Below, piece after piece: positions 48,063 to 60,031 of a stretch of 64,000 bases of DNA. The DNA is from Papaver somniferum (taxonomy: Eukaryota > Streptophyta > Magnoliopsida > Ranunculales > Papaveraceae), in the NCBI RefSeq assembly GCF_003573695.1, contig NC_039368.1:86084455-86148454 (forward strand). Reading direction: 5' to 3'. The notes under the pieces were generated by a model. It was not told where the DNA came from. It was given only the letters and a program-made list of their open reading frames with translations, and did not search any database. Each line of letters begins with the position of its first letter. The first letter of the stretch is position 1. The position numbers and the translations under genes were made by a program.

Positions 48063-49019
48063 TAAATTTCTACTTCATGTATGTTGGCACATTTCTTTTC
48101 TCATTCGAAGTTGGGTCAGCACATGATGTAGCATTAAGAGATCTCAAGTCGCGTCGCCTCTCGGAAAGCAAGTTGATCTTTTAATGGTTTAGTTTCGGTT
48201 GGAACAATTGCAGATTTCACACCTGAAAAACAAAGATTAAGACAGAAAACAAAGTGTCGGCTGAGTCACGACCAAGTCTCTCTCTTTAGGACGTTTCGTG
48301 GCTCTGCCTTTAATTTTGTGCAAGCAGTTCTTTTCCATCACAACGCCCCCAGGATAAAACAGCAGATAAAAAGTCTCTTTCGATCTCTCACGCACACAAT
48401 GAGAAATCGATCACTTCTACTTTCTCTATTCTTGCTCAGTATTTTTGGTCTCTTGATTCTCAGAAAACAATATTGTAATAACTTGTGTCTTCTTTCTGTT
48501 CTCAAAACTGTTTTTATAATCAGGCAGTCAATGCAAATTAATGGAGAATAAATTGGATTAATTGCTGCAATTAAAAATCCATTCAAAACGGGCAAATAAA
48601 TCATGCCATAATTGGTGCAATTAAAACATAATTAAGTGCAGTAAAAACGGTTTGAAAAAATATTTTAAAAAAAAACAAAAAATACTTTACAAGTTCAAGA
48701 GATCTCCCAAGATACAAGGCCCTGCTCTCGGACTAATGTTATATATATAATAAAACATAATTAAGTGCAGTAAAAACGGTTTGAAAAAATATTTTAAAAA
48801 AACAAAAAATACTTTACAAATTCAAGTGATCTCCCAAGACACACGGCCCTGCTCTCGGACTAATGTTATATATATAATAATATATATGCACAATCAGTAG
48901 GGGGAGGGATTCGATCCTGAGACCTAACTCTTCAGGCCCAAAATCTTGAACCACTGGGCCAAGATCGAATTGTTGATATAAATGTACAAAAGAATTATTT
49001 TAAAACATATATCCCAACA
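48063..49019 (-). repeat. Partial LTR of a copia element (minus strand)
   Basis: On the minus strand the LTR begins TGTTGGGATATATG at 49019, directly after a polypurine tract. It includes the 129-bp duplication and, further in, a GGGGGCG-containing stretch. Its far end was not found, so the lower limit is only where the MITE begins. GGATTCGATCC at 48909 resembles a tRNA B box but is within the LTR. Confidence 0.55.
48623..48880. repeat. 129-bp tandem duplication
   Basis: AAAACATAATTAAGTGCAGT starts both copies, at 48623 and 48752. Both end in GACTAATGTTATATATATAA. They differ at about six positions and a short A-run. Confidence 0.85.
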
Positions 49020-50640
49020 ATCCCCCACTTATATTTTTAAAATCATTGATCAAGATCCGTATAGTTATGTGCATAAGCAAATATATCTTTCGATTCTGAA
49101 CATTTACATAGTATTAAATTCTATGAACTCTGACACAGAGTAAACAAATATCTTTGAACACTATGGAGAGAAAAAATTACTTAACACACAACTATACTCA
49201 TAGTAAAGTCTTAAATGCCAGCACATTACGGCCATGTTCTTATCCCAATTTCAATGAATGTTCTAGAGAACTGCCCATGTTCTCATAGAAAGAGGCCACA
49301 CTTTCTCATTCACATAGGTGAGTCTATCAAAGGTACTCCTGTAGCTTGGTACCCCACTCTATACATAGCCACAAACTTCATTAAGATTTAAAAAATCCAA
49401 CCTTAACCCGCTTCAGGATATCATGCCATGGGAAAGGTGCATGATTCTATCTCCATATCATCTGTGAATGGTTATTCTCTTTGAACCTATTTTTAGGTGG
49501 GTATCCATCAAAAATTGACTCAACTTCTAGTGGGCAAAATTCCCATGCCTTTAGAGGTATATATTAACTTTTCTCTAGCTAATCCTTTCGTCAAAGAATC
49601 ATCTAAGTTCTCTTCCGACCTAACATAATCCACACGTACATCACTAGCTGTGAGAAACACTCTAACTGTGTTGTGTTTTCGATGCATTTGTCGATTCTTA
49701 CCGTTATAAAAACAGTTCCGTACTTTTGCAATAACCGCGGTACTATCACAATGGATCATAATAACTCGTATCGGTCTATCCCATACAGGAATTCGAGAAA
49801 GCAAGTTTCTCAACCATCCTGCTTCTTCACTAGATGATGCTAGTGCTATCAATTCAGACTCCATCATAGATTGAGCCATAATTGTTTGTTTCTTTAACTT
49901 CCAAGACACAGCACCACCAGCAATATTAAACAAATATACACAAGTGGCCTTGGAGTCATCTGAAAGAAAGTTCCAATAAGCATCGCAGTATTCTTCAAGG
50001 ACTGTAGGAAATCTCTTATAGTGTAATCCTAGGTTAACAGTATTTTTAAGATACCGCATAACCCCCTCAACTGCATTCCAGTGTTCCAAACCAGGACAAC
50101 TGGTAAACCTGCATAAAACCCCAAATGCATATGCAATGTGTGGTCTAGTACAATCAGTTGCATAACGAAGACTACCAATTATTCTATCATATTAAGATTT
50201 TCTAATGCTATCACCATTATTCTTAAACAGTTTAACACTAGAATCAAAATGAGTACTCACAGGTTTACAATCACAATAGTTGTATTTCTTTAAAATATTT
50301 TCAATATAATGAGACTGATCCGAAGAAATACCATCATTAGTTCTAGTAATCTTAATTCCCAGAATTACACTAACTTCACCCAAATCTTTCATTTCAAAGT
50401 TAGACTTAAGCATATTCTTAGTTTCTTCAACCACATAATAGTTTGAACCAAAAATCAGCAAATCATCCATATACAAACAAATCATGATGCATGTATTGTT
50501 TTCAAACTTATAGTATATGCATTTGTCACTTTCATTAATTCTGAAACCATGTGAAATCATCAAATTATCAAATTTTTGATGTCATCGCTTAGGAGCTTGT
50601 TTCAGACCATATAGTTGTAGATGGTGAATTTTCAATAAAG
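49020..50640 (-). pseudogene. Ty1/copia pol fragment (RT end, RNase H) with polypurine tract
   Basis: Minus strand, from about 50640: LYGLKQAPKR then a stop, HQKFDNLMISHGF, CLYMDDLLIFGS (the YxDD of the reverse transcriptase), FEMKDLGEVSVILGIKI, then a stop near 50192. RNase H continues with WNAVEGVMRYLKNTVNLGL, EYCDAYW, ESELIALASSSEEAGWLR, HCDSTAVI and HNTVRVF, and ends at 49520. AATATAAGTGGGGGA (49035-49021) is the polypurine tract before the LTR. Everything upstream of the mid reverse transcriptase (gag, protease, integrase) is missing, replaced at about 50640 by unrelated repeat-rich DNA. Confidence 0.85.
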
Positions 50641-50794
50641 GGCAAAACCGTAAAATCATGAGGCATGTTTTTGACACGGCTTTCAGGCATGCAATGATTC
50701 ATGTTTTACGAAGCCATGATGAATATGTTTTCGAAAAGCCTCCACTAGCTGAGCGTTCGATCCTTGGCATCATCGTGACCTCTATGTAGAATAA

Positions 50795-51030
50795 CATATT
50801 TGGGCGGTTCTCCGTATATTGAGAACTTAACGCCTTCAGGACGTCGGTGATACTCACTGTTCCCTGAATGCAGAAGAGTGACCCACCTCCACATAGAAGA
50901 ATAGTTGGGCGGAGGACGCCTTCAAGACGTAGGTGACACTTCACTGTTTCCTGATTATGTGGAGAGAGTGCATAGATTCAGGCGGTTCTCCGTAGATTGA
51001 GAACACTAACGCCTTCAGGTCGTAAACAAC
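50795..51030. repeat. Diverged repeats with GGCGGTTCTCCGTA and ACGCCTTCAGG
   Basis: GGGCGGTTCTCCGTATATTG (50801) and GGCGGTTCTCCGTAGATTGA (50980) are each followed by TTAACGCCTTCAGG or CTAACGCCTTCAGG. A third, shortened copy (GGGCGGAGGACGCCTTCAAG) lies near 50913. Confidence 0.65.
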
Positions 51031-51161
51031 ATCGTGACCTCCTAACTGTGCACCACTCAGAATAGATGTGAGGCTTTAACTGGCTAATATCTTTTCTGAA
51101 GAAGATTATCTCTGTTGTGACATTCACTACTGAATTCCCAGAATAATCTATCATTGCTCCT

Positions 51162-51497
51162 ATTCCATGGTCGAATCCACGGCTTGATCCCATAGAATGG
51201 CAATAAAAATTTCTCATATTCCATGGTCGAATCCACGGCCTTATCCCATGGAATGACGATAAACAATTGTTCGGATTCTATGATCGAATCCATGGCTTGA
51301 TCTCATAGAATAAAAATGAAACAACTTTATCATCTCATTACTCCGATTTCATGATCGAATTCACTGGTCTTATGAAATGGTGATAGATAAATTTTAGTTA
51401 CTCCGATTATATGGTCGAATCCACGATCCCATGGGATGGTAATGCTTGTTTTATTATTCTGAATTCATAGTCGAATCCACATCTGATCTTATGAATT
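51162..51497. repeat. Six-unit stem-loop array with compensatory arm changes
   Basis: Units at 51162-51198, 51218-51254, 51275-51311, 51346-51378, 51406-51437 and 51462-51497 each have two inverted 9-base arms around a conserved loop containing TCGAATCCACGG or a close variant. Arms pair ATTCCATGG with CCATGGAAT in unit 2, ATTCTATGA with TCATAGAAT in unit 3, ATTTCAT with ATGAAAT in unit 4, and AATTCATA with TATGAATT in unit 6. Unit 1 has one mismatch. Unit 5 pairs only if wobble is allowed. Arm sequence changes between units while pairing is kept. Confidence 0.8.
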
Positions 51498-51762
51498 AAT
51501 AATGAAACATCTTCTTACTTTCATTACTCAGTTTCATGAATTATTCTCCACTGAATTTCATATATTGATAATAACTACTCAACAACTAGGCATCTGGACC
51601 ATCACTAAGTAGGCCCCACAAAAATGGTGCAAATGTACTCGACAATGATGCGCGACTGAGCACCCGGATGCACGAACGAGTGTCCAAAAATATAAAACAA
51701 CGAGGAATCCTTCGCAAAACAGGAGAAAATATCAAATAATAATAATAATATAATGGGAGCCG

Positions 51763-52430
51763 CTCATGATCGGCCCACTAGCCGGCCGGCCGGCCGTGCC
51801 CTAACCATGGTCGTTTCGCGCCTCTTCCATTATTTTTCTTATTTTATTATTATTGTGGGATCCCACGAAAACTCCTTAGTTTGAGCAACTTTCCTCGTGT
51901 TTGCAAAAACATGTGAATCCTCCATAACTTGGTGGATTCACCAAATAAATTATAAAATAAGGAAAAGTATGCGGGACCAGGCATCCCAGCCGTCCAGCCA
52001 TGCCCAAGCCGTGGCCGGTCCCACACCTCAAAAATCCTTAGCTTTTTATAATTAGTATTCTTAATCTCTCGAAACTCCTTTTTTTCAACAAAACTCATGG
52101 ATTCTCCATATCTTCAAGGATTCTTCATAACTTGGAGGATTCACCAAAAATTATAATAAATTAGAAAAAGGTGTGCGGGACCGGGAAACATGACCGGCCG
52201 GCCATGCCCTAGCCGTGGCCGGTCTCACACCTTGCAATCCTAATCCTTCATAATTATTATTTCCTCTCAACTCGTGAAACTCTCGGGTTTGAGCAAAATT
52301 CATGGTTTCTCCATACTTTGGAGGTTTTCTCAAACTCTGTGTAATCTCACAAAAATAGGGAAAGGTGTGAGGGACCGGGCAACATGGACGGTCGGCCATG
52401 CCCTAGACGTGGCCGGTCCCAAACCGTACA
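51763..52430. repeat. ~200-bp tandem repeats with a GC-rich core
   Basis: The core GCGGGACC(A/G)GG ... GGCCATGCCC(T/A)AGCCGTGGCCGGTC occurs at about 51981, 52177 and 52372, with a first partial copy near 51775 (GCCGGCCGGCCGGCCGTGCC). AT-rich spacers containing CATGG(A/T)TTCTCCATA and GGAGGATTC separate them. Confidence 0.75.
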
Positions 52431-53289
52431 ATCCCTAATTTTCATAAATTAGTAGTTTCTCATCTTGAGGAATCCTCCAGTTTTAACAAAATTCATGGTT
52501 TCTCCACATTTTCTCAAATATTACGCAAACCACGAAAAAAGCCAAAAGTCAACATGGTCCCATGACCGACTAGGCTACTCATGAAAATATTATATTAAAA
52601 TATTTCTATTTTAATATTCAAAAAATATGAATTGAGCATACATGCTCATACCACCAAAAATCAAGGATTTTCAGTAACTCTCCTGAAAATTCACTATGTT
52701 GCTCAAACGCACATCAGAAAATACTGAAACTCTCAATATGGAAACATGGACATCATGGCAACACGTGCATGCTTCCATGACCGACCAGGTTATTCCTAGG
52801 ACTTGCATGAAGCCGGTACCACACGTTTTCGCAATTCTGACATAATTTGCTCAATTGCTCATACTGGGCCCGGACTCTTTCCAAACGACCAAAAATTGGT
52901 CACGTGACCACTAGGAGCCGGTACCATGCCCTCTTGGTCGGTCCCCATCTCTCTTACCTAGGTTCTACACATAATGTTGAACCCAGCAATATTTCCAATA
53001 AATGGTGAATCTACCATTTAATCGTTATTCTTTCATCAACTCTCACACTGAGAACCCTGGTGTATTCTTACTCGAACACTGGGCACCACATGGACGCTCA
53101 TCATCCCATGTGGTCAGTCCCTCTCCAGTCATGACCAGGTTTCGAACAAACGCTCGACGAATCACCATTATGAGCAAGTTCAAACACAAAGTTATGCTGG
53201 TTCAGCAATCAACATCCAAATTAATGATATTCGGTAATTCACCAATATTTTTGATTAATATTTTATTGGGTCACGCATCCATCAGTAAT

Positions 53290-53510
53290 TTTCTGAATTG
53301 ATCAATACTTTCTCAATCCTCCAAAATTCAGTAAATTATCTGAATTGAGCAATACTTGCTTAATCCTCCAGTAAATCATCTGAATTGAGCAATACTTGCT
53401 CAATCCTACGAAATTCAGTAAATTTGTTGAAATGAGCAATACTTTCTCAATCGCTCAGTAAATGCTCAATATTCAGTAATCCTTCAAATTGAGCAATTAC
53501 TCGATCACTC
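53290..53510. repeat. Short repeats built on a TTGAGCAA/TTGCTCAA palindrome
   Basis: ATTGAGCAATACTTGCTCAA is a 9-base stem with a 3-base loop. Variants recur four to five times with AATTCAGTAAAT words between them. Confidence 0.7.
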
Positions 53511-53890
53511 GAATATTCCACTGAGAAATTCGTCATTCAACCTGGACTCGTTGTCTAAATCAGTCAACACGACTATCTAAATGCACGTCAGTCGTGCAAA
53601 CTCTACGATTCGTGAGAAATCAATCACGTCACAAATGGGGGATATCACTTAGGGTTTTGGTCCGGTGGCCTACATCACGTGGATTCATCCACAATGAGAA
53701 ACGTGAGTAAGTTGTGTCAACGGTTGAAGGAGTTAGCAAAGTAGTTAGTGAGATCGACCAAATTCTACGCATGACCTGGAACTGGTTTCACCACGATCTC
53801 CCACTTTACACTCTTTTACTCAATAAACCGTCACACTTACAGGGATCATGGTGTCCCTCATTCCCTAAAAAAACAGCAAACCGTTTCCCC

Positions 53891-54342
53891 TGTAGGGGAA
53901 GAATCTCGCAAGAGCTAGGAGTTAGCGAGAATATAATCATAAATCTTTGGCGAAGATCTCGCAGTGATATTTGAAGAATGACGTAGCAGACAGTGACAAC
54001 TATATCACGAGAAAGGTGTGAAGACCTTGCGAGATTAAGAAGCTCTGCGAGAATAATTATTACACGTCTGCGAGAACATCACAAGCCAGATCTGAAAATA
54101 TAGGTTGTCTTAGCTGTCATCCACTCTGTAATACCCTATATAAAGAGTCCAGTAATTGAGAAAAGGGAGAGAGATTTTTTAGAGTGCTGAGCAAGCCAAG
54201 AGGAGAGAGAAAATTCAAAATTCACCTGTAATCTTTTACTTTCGGCTGAATTTGTAAATTTGGATAGAAAATTATTAATAAAATCTTCATCATAATTCTA
54301 CATTTTGATCTGGGGTGTGTTGTAGGATTTCCTGCAACTACA
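53891..54342 (+). repeat. First LTR of the Tat element
   Basis: 452 bp; TATATAAA at 54137-54144 is its likely TATA box. CTCGCAAG/CTGCGAGA words recur in it. Confidence 0.93.
54137..54144 (+). promoter_or_regulatory. LTR TATA box
   Basis: TATATAAA in the sequence CCCTATATAAAGAGTC; the same box is at 63274-63281 in the second LTR. Confidence 0.7.
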
Positions 54343-54346
54343 TTTT

Positions 54347-54365
54347 TGGCGCTAGAAACAGGGAC
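54347..54365 (+). other. Primer-binding site of the Tat element
   Basis: TGGCGCTAGAAACAGGGAC follows the LTR after four T residues and opens with the TGG expected for pairing to a tRNA CCA end. The tRNA species is not clear to me. Confidence 0.65.
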
Positions 54366-54388
54366 TGAACCTGTGATCTGGTGGAATT

Positions 54389-57300
54389 ATGGAATGTAAT
54401 ACAATAACAAAAACAATTATTAATGAATTTCATGAAAACATCATAGGAAGAATTCATAAAAGGGATTTTGAAGGAAAAAAGATCATGACAGTGGAGAAGA
54501 ATTCATCCTTGAAAGAATGGGAGAAACAGAAGATTACATTTACAGCAACGGAAATACCAGATGCAGATTTGAATCACACATCTCCTTTAGTAATTACAAT
54601 AATAATGGCACGAAAAGAAAAGAACAAATCAACAGAAGATATAGAAGAATGGATAGTAAATAGAACTTTTGTGGATACGGGGAGCTCGGTCGATATAATG
54701 TTTATCATACCTTTAAAGGAATGGGATATAAAGATGAAGAAATGTCTAACACCACTTATCACGTTCACAGATTTGGAAGATCCACAACAAAACCTAAAGG
54801 GGAAATAACAATAAGAATTTTTCTAGGAGGAATTGATACACAGTTAACATTATGCGTAATAGACATGGAATCACCCTATAATGTGCTACTAGGGAGACCA
54901 TGGATACATGCGATTAAGGATGTAGCATAAACACTACATCAATGTATCAAATATCCTATGCAAAATGGGATAGGAGAAATCAGATGAAACTTCAATGATG
55001 CAAAAGCTTATTACCAAATTGAAGTAAAAAATTATGAAGAGCGAGTGAAGAAACAGAAAACTCGCAGAAAAGTAGCAAAAGAGATGAGGAAAAGGGAAGA
55101 ATTCAGGGTTTACATGGCGAGAGCAGAAAGAGGAGAAGGAATACCCAACGAAATTACAGGAGAAGAAAATGAACCTAGGAAGGCATAAAAGAACCCACAC
55201 CAACGGGAGAACCTGAAGCCAGTTACACTGCCGCAGAACCAACAAAGGAAATAAACATTGGAACTATGACAGAACCAAAAATATTGAAAATTGGAACCAA
55301 AATGTACGCAGATGAAAAAGAGAAAACTGTCAGTCTTCTGCGAGAATATAAAGATATTTTCGCATGAGACATGGATGAAATGCCCGGAATAGATCCATCA
55401 GTTGCATGTCATAAGTTGGAAATTAATAAGGCTGTAAAACCTTTCAAACAAAGGATCAGAGAAGTTGCAACGAAATATCATCTTCAAATAGAAGAGGAAC
55501 TACAAAAGATGTTAGATGCGGGGATAATAAGGCAAGCAAAGTACCTGGAATGGATAGCAAACATGGTTATAGTACCAAAGAAGAACAAAGGGATAAGAAT
55601 TTGTATAGATTTCACTGATCTGAACAAAGCTTGTCCGAAAGATAGTTTCCCACTGCCAGACATTCCACAGATGGTTGAATCAGCTGCAGGAAATGAACGT
55701 ATATCTTCCTTAGATGGGTATAAAGGCTACAATCAAATTCCTCTCGTTGAAGAAGATCAAGAACATGTTGCTTTCTTCGCACCAAGAGGATTGTATTGCT
55801 ATACAAAGATGCCATTTGGTTTGCAGAATGCTGGGGAGACATATCAAAGGATGGTGGAGAAAGTATTCGCAAAGTGGATACAAAAAACACTAGAAGTATA
55901 TGTGGATGATATGTTGATAAAAAGCAAAGAAGCGAGAAATCATATACAAGATATGAAGGAGATTTTTGATCAAATGCGGTATTTTAATATCAAAGTGAAT
56001 CCTGAAAAGTGTGTTTTCGGAATTACTTCCGGAAATTTTTTAGGTTATATTGTATCAAAAGAAGGAATATAAGTTGATCCAGCGAAGGTGCAAGAAATTC
56101 TTGATATTCCAACTCCAACAACAATCAAGGATGTGCAAAAATTAAATGGGCTTCTGGCTTCGCTAGGAAGGTTCATTTCACGGTCATCAGATAAATGCAA
56201 ACATTTTTTCAACATACTCAAGAAAGGACCAAAATTTAAATGGACAGAGGAGTGTGAAAAAGCCTTTCAAGGAATAAAAGAACACCTAATGAATATATCT
56301 ATTTTACAAAAAGCTGAACCGGAAGAAGAATTGTTAATCTATCTCGCAACAACATCAGATGCATTGAGTGTAGTATTATTGCGAATAGATGAATGAGTAG
56401 AAAAACCGATATTTTATATCAGCAAAACATTCAATGTTGCAGAGAAGAATTATTAGAAAATTGAAAAATAATTTTGGCTTAGTCTATGCAGCATCTAAGC
56501 TTCGCATATATTTCCAAGCACATAAGATAAGGGTCTTAATAAAAGTACCAATTGAATCAGTAATGAAAAACTCAAAAAGATCTGGAAGAATCGAGAGATG
56601 GAACGCACAAATAAGAAGTTTCGAAATCAAGTATGAGATATTATCTTCACCAAAATCACAAGTTGTCGCAGATTTTTTAGCATAATTTCCTTTAGAGGAT
56701 GATGAGGCTGTATAAGAAGCAACGGATGTAGAGGAAACATACGGAAACCCGAAGGATCTGTTGACAGAACCAGTCAGATGGGAAATACTGGTGGATGGAT
56801 CATCAAATTGAGAGGGCAATGGAATTGGTATTGTTTTAATCTCGCCAGAAGGAATTAAAATGGCATTCCCTTTTAGGTTGGAATTTGCATCGACTAATAA
56901 CGGAACAAAGTATGAAGTTGTGGTACATGCTTTAAAATTCGCAATTGAGATGAAGTTAGAGAATGCGAGAATTACAAGTGACTCGCAGCTAGTTATTCGC
57001 CAGATAACAGGGGAATATACCACAAATGAACCATCTTTGAAAAGATACAAAAAGTTGGTTGAAGAATTATCGACGAAGATACCAAAAATTAAATGGAGGC
57101 ATATATCTAGAAGAGACAACAGGTTAGCAGACGCTTTTGCTTTCATTTCGAGTATGATGATTGATCCTGCCGCAATATATATAAAGATAACAACACTTTT
57201 ATCGCCCTCGGTCAGCAAAGAAGAACAATATGAGAAAGAAGCAATGGTGATAGAAGGTGAAGAACAAGAACAAATGGAAAACACCTCAGACTGGAGAACA

Positions 57301-58536
57301 GGACTGATAGCTTATTTGGCAAACGGAGATACACCAAGAAACATATTAGAAGCACACAAATTAAAAATCCGTGCAACAAATTATGAATTGAGAGACGGAA
57401 TATTATACCGGAGATCTTTTAATGGACCATCACTTAGATGTCTGACGCGAGAAGAAGGAGAAAGAATATTAAAAATGTTACACAGTAGGGATGCTGGAAA
57501 CCATAGTGGAGGAAGATCTTTGGCTCACAGAACAAAAATGCAGGGATACTACTGGCCATACATGCATGAAGATCCGAAGCAAATGTCAAGACGCTGCGAG
57601 GATTGTCAGCGACATGCGAAGAAAATATATGCACCAAGGGCATTGTTATCATCCTCAACATGTGTATGGCCTTTTGGAAACTGGGGCTTAGATATTGTAG
57701 GGCCATTTCTACCAGGAACGGGACAAAGAAGATACTTAATTGTCGCCACTGATTACTTCACAAAATGGGCAGAAGTGAAAGCGGTACAACATATTCGAGA
57801 TAAAGATGTCTTCAAATTCATATTTAAAAATATCATCTGCAGATATGGAATACCTGCACAGCTGGTGTCAGACAATGGGAAACAGTTTGAAGGGCAGAAC
57901 ATAGAAATATTACTCAATGCATTTAAAATAAAGTGCGGAAAATCTACTCCCTTATATCCACAAGCTAATGGACAGGCATAGGCAACAAACAAAACAATTG
58001 CAGATATATTGAAGAAGAAATTAAAAGGACATAAGAGAGCATGGTGCGAGCAAATACCTAATGCAGTCTGGGCATACAATACCATAAGACGAGAAGATAC
58101 GGGAATGTCGCCATTTTGTTTAACATATGGAGTTGAAGCATTATTACCAACGGAGGTAGTTATTCCTACAACAAAAAGAGAAGCTTGGGAGAACAATCTC
58201 AGTGATGGAATGATTTTAACCCAGCTGGATGAAATAGAAGAAAAAAGAGAAAAGGCTTTACAACATATGGAAAATTATCATCGGAGAATAGCTAGAGAGT
58301 ATAAAAAGCGTGTTAAAATACGTGAATTTCAACCAGGAGACTTAGTGCTGCGAGAAACACCAATATATCAGCGAGAAAGTGGTGGAAAATTAGCGAGAAA
58401 ATGGGATGGTCCCTATATCATTAAAGAAATTGTTGGAACAAGAGCATATAGGTTAATTGATCCGGAAGGTAATGATGTGGGTCAAAGACTTGACATGCCA
58501 TGGAATAGATTGTATCTGGAAAAAAATTACCCATGA
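54389..58536 (+). pseudogene. Tat-lineage pol (protease, RT, two RNase H, integrase), broken
   Basis: Protease: FVDTGSSVDIMF then, after a frameshift near 54780, YNVLLGRPWIHAI. Reverse transcriptase: MPGIDPSVACHKLEI, DFTDLNKACPKDSFPLPDI, MPFGLQNAGETYQRMV, VYVDDMLIKSK. RNase H 1 is cut by stops (56070, 56397, 56455) and a frameshift near 56470. The second RNase H (from 56780: VDGSS, TKYEVV, ITSDSQLV, RRDNRLADAFA) has a stop just after VDGSSN. Integrase: GNHSGGRSLAH and CEDCQ zinc finger, LDIVGPF, VSDNGKQFEG. At the third catalytic position (57979-57981) TAG stands where the family has Glu. C-terminal FQPGDLVLRE and KLARKWDGPYIIKE end at 58536. The FAWDMDEM-type junction at 55365 also has a TGA. 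Non-functional in at least seven places. Confidence 0.93.
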
Positions 58537-60031
58537 GAACTGTGGAGAGAAGAAAATATTGGGGAATAATGAATGATGAAACAAAATTTCGCAAGTATAA
58601 GAAACAATATCTCAAATTTGCGAAAATTTCGCAAGAATAAAAATTCCTAATGAAAGGAAAGAAATACACATATTAGAATGGGGCAAACCGATTATGACGT
58701 ACACCCTAGTTCGCGAGTTAAACTCGCAAGAGGCAAATGTAAGACCTAAAGTACGTCATAAAAGGGGGTACCTGGTAACATGGCTCAGGTAAAAGTCACA
58801 CCGCAGCTGGAACTTGAGTCATGGAGATTTGTGGTCCATAAAAACCCATCCAGGGGAGTTACTTTGGATTCTCAACTTAAACATATATGATTTAGGTTGG
58901 GCGACCGAGGTTTCTTCTAAGGAGTGTAGAATCTGATCAAGGCGCCGAGGTGCACGGTTGAGTCAAGAGTGCCTGGGACGTCTGGAGCGTACCCGTCCAT
59001 TATTGGCAAGTCTTGGCTTACTCTACACTCGGCCCGAAGAAAACTCCACTTAGGATGCAGTCTCATAACCATAAACCCTATTGGTAAAAGGGATAAGAGA
59101 CTGCCAAAACAACTGGTTGCTGTTAAGACCGGATGGGAGGAGCCTACCTTGTATGGAGGTACGTCTCCTTGAAGGGGCAACCAGGGAGATGATAAGGGCG
59201 GAACCCTCCATTAGGGAGCTGATAATTGTCAAAAAAGACGTCAATGTCATGGGACTTTATTTTCGCAAGAAAGTTTAGGCCTGTCATATTGTTGCAACAG
59301 ATATTCAAAAGAAAAAAGATAAGACGAGATCAAGAGGTTATTACATGAAAGTGTAAGGACGTCCTGCGATTTCGTCGCAAGACGACAATGTCATGGGGCT
59401 TTACATTCGCAAGATTATTTAGGCCTATCATATTGTCGCGAGAAAATATCCTGCAGAGGCAATAATACTAGAGATATGATAAGACAAGATCAATGGGTTC
59501 TTACATGAAAATGTAAAAACGTCCTGCAATTTTGTCGAAACGAAAAGTGTGGCATGATAAGACCTTTACTTAGGAAGGCAAAATAAGACCACACAAGAAA
59601 TTAATATGGAAGTAAACTCCAATGATTTTGATCTTGAATAATATAACTAAAGCGAAGAAATGAAACATTACAAGTAAAGAAGCGAAAAATTGCAAATGGA
59701 TGAGCGGAAGATTGAAGGTAAAGGAAGGGAAGTTTGCAAATGGAAATAATTATTGCCATCTATGAAGAAAAAAAAAATCAGAATCTAATGCTTCAAGAAA
59801 TACCGATAAACTTAACACATAGATAAATATGTTATCGGGTATTCTTTCACCAAGAAAGATATCACATTCAATAAAAATATTATATTCAATAATAAGAGAG
59901 TTAATAAAGTAGAGATATTATTTCTCTGTCCTATGAAATGATAGAAGGATAAAATTCTAAAAAAGACAGATGAATTACATTACTCGCAAAGGAGTAAATA
60001 AAAATAAAGAATTAAGAAAAGAAGACAACAT
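58537..60031 (+). other. Spacer between pol and the antisense gene
   Basis: About 1.5 kb with no credible frame. It contains scattered TTCGCAAGA words, also frequent in the LTR, and the tandem duplication at 59242-59533. Confidence 0.5.
59242..59533. repeat. 144-bp tandem duplication in the Tat spacer
   Basis: CAATGTCATGG(G)ACTTTA... begins at 59242 and 59386. Shared words: TTTAGGCCT, TCATATTGT, GATAAGAC, TTACATGAAA and ACGTCCTGC. Confidence 0.8.

Larger units (their letters stand above)
50641..53890. other. Repeat-rich, gene-free block between copia and Tat elements
   Basis: No protein-coding content. It contains four separate repeat families listed individually (50795-51030, 51162-51497, 51763-52430, 53290-53510), plus, near 53632, a phrase shared with 25293. 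The density of short palindromic repeats suggests a long LTR or leader of an unidentified retroelement, but no paired copy exists in the window. Confidence 0.4.

Noticed and set aside
48905..48925. tRNA-like B box GGATTCGATCC, possible SINE
   Set aside because: No A box or cloverleaf at the right distance; it lies within a copia LTR.
55612..55890. 92-codon minus-strand frame
   Set aside because: Shadow of the Tat reverse transcriptase.
56484..57284. 266-codon minus-strand open frame
   Set aside because: Lies antisense to recognisable RNase H and integrase coding sequence and has a composition expected of a shadow frame.
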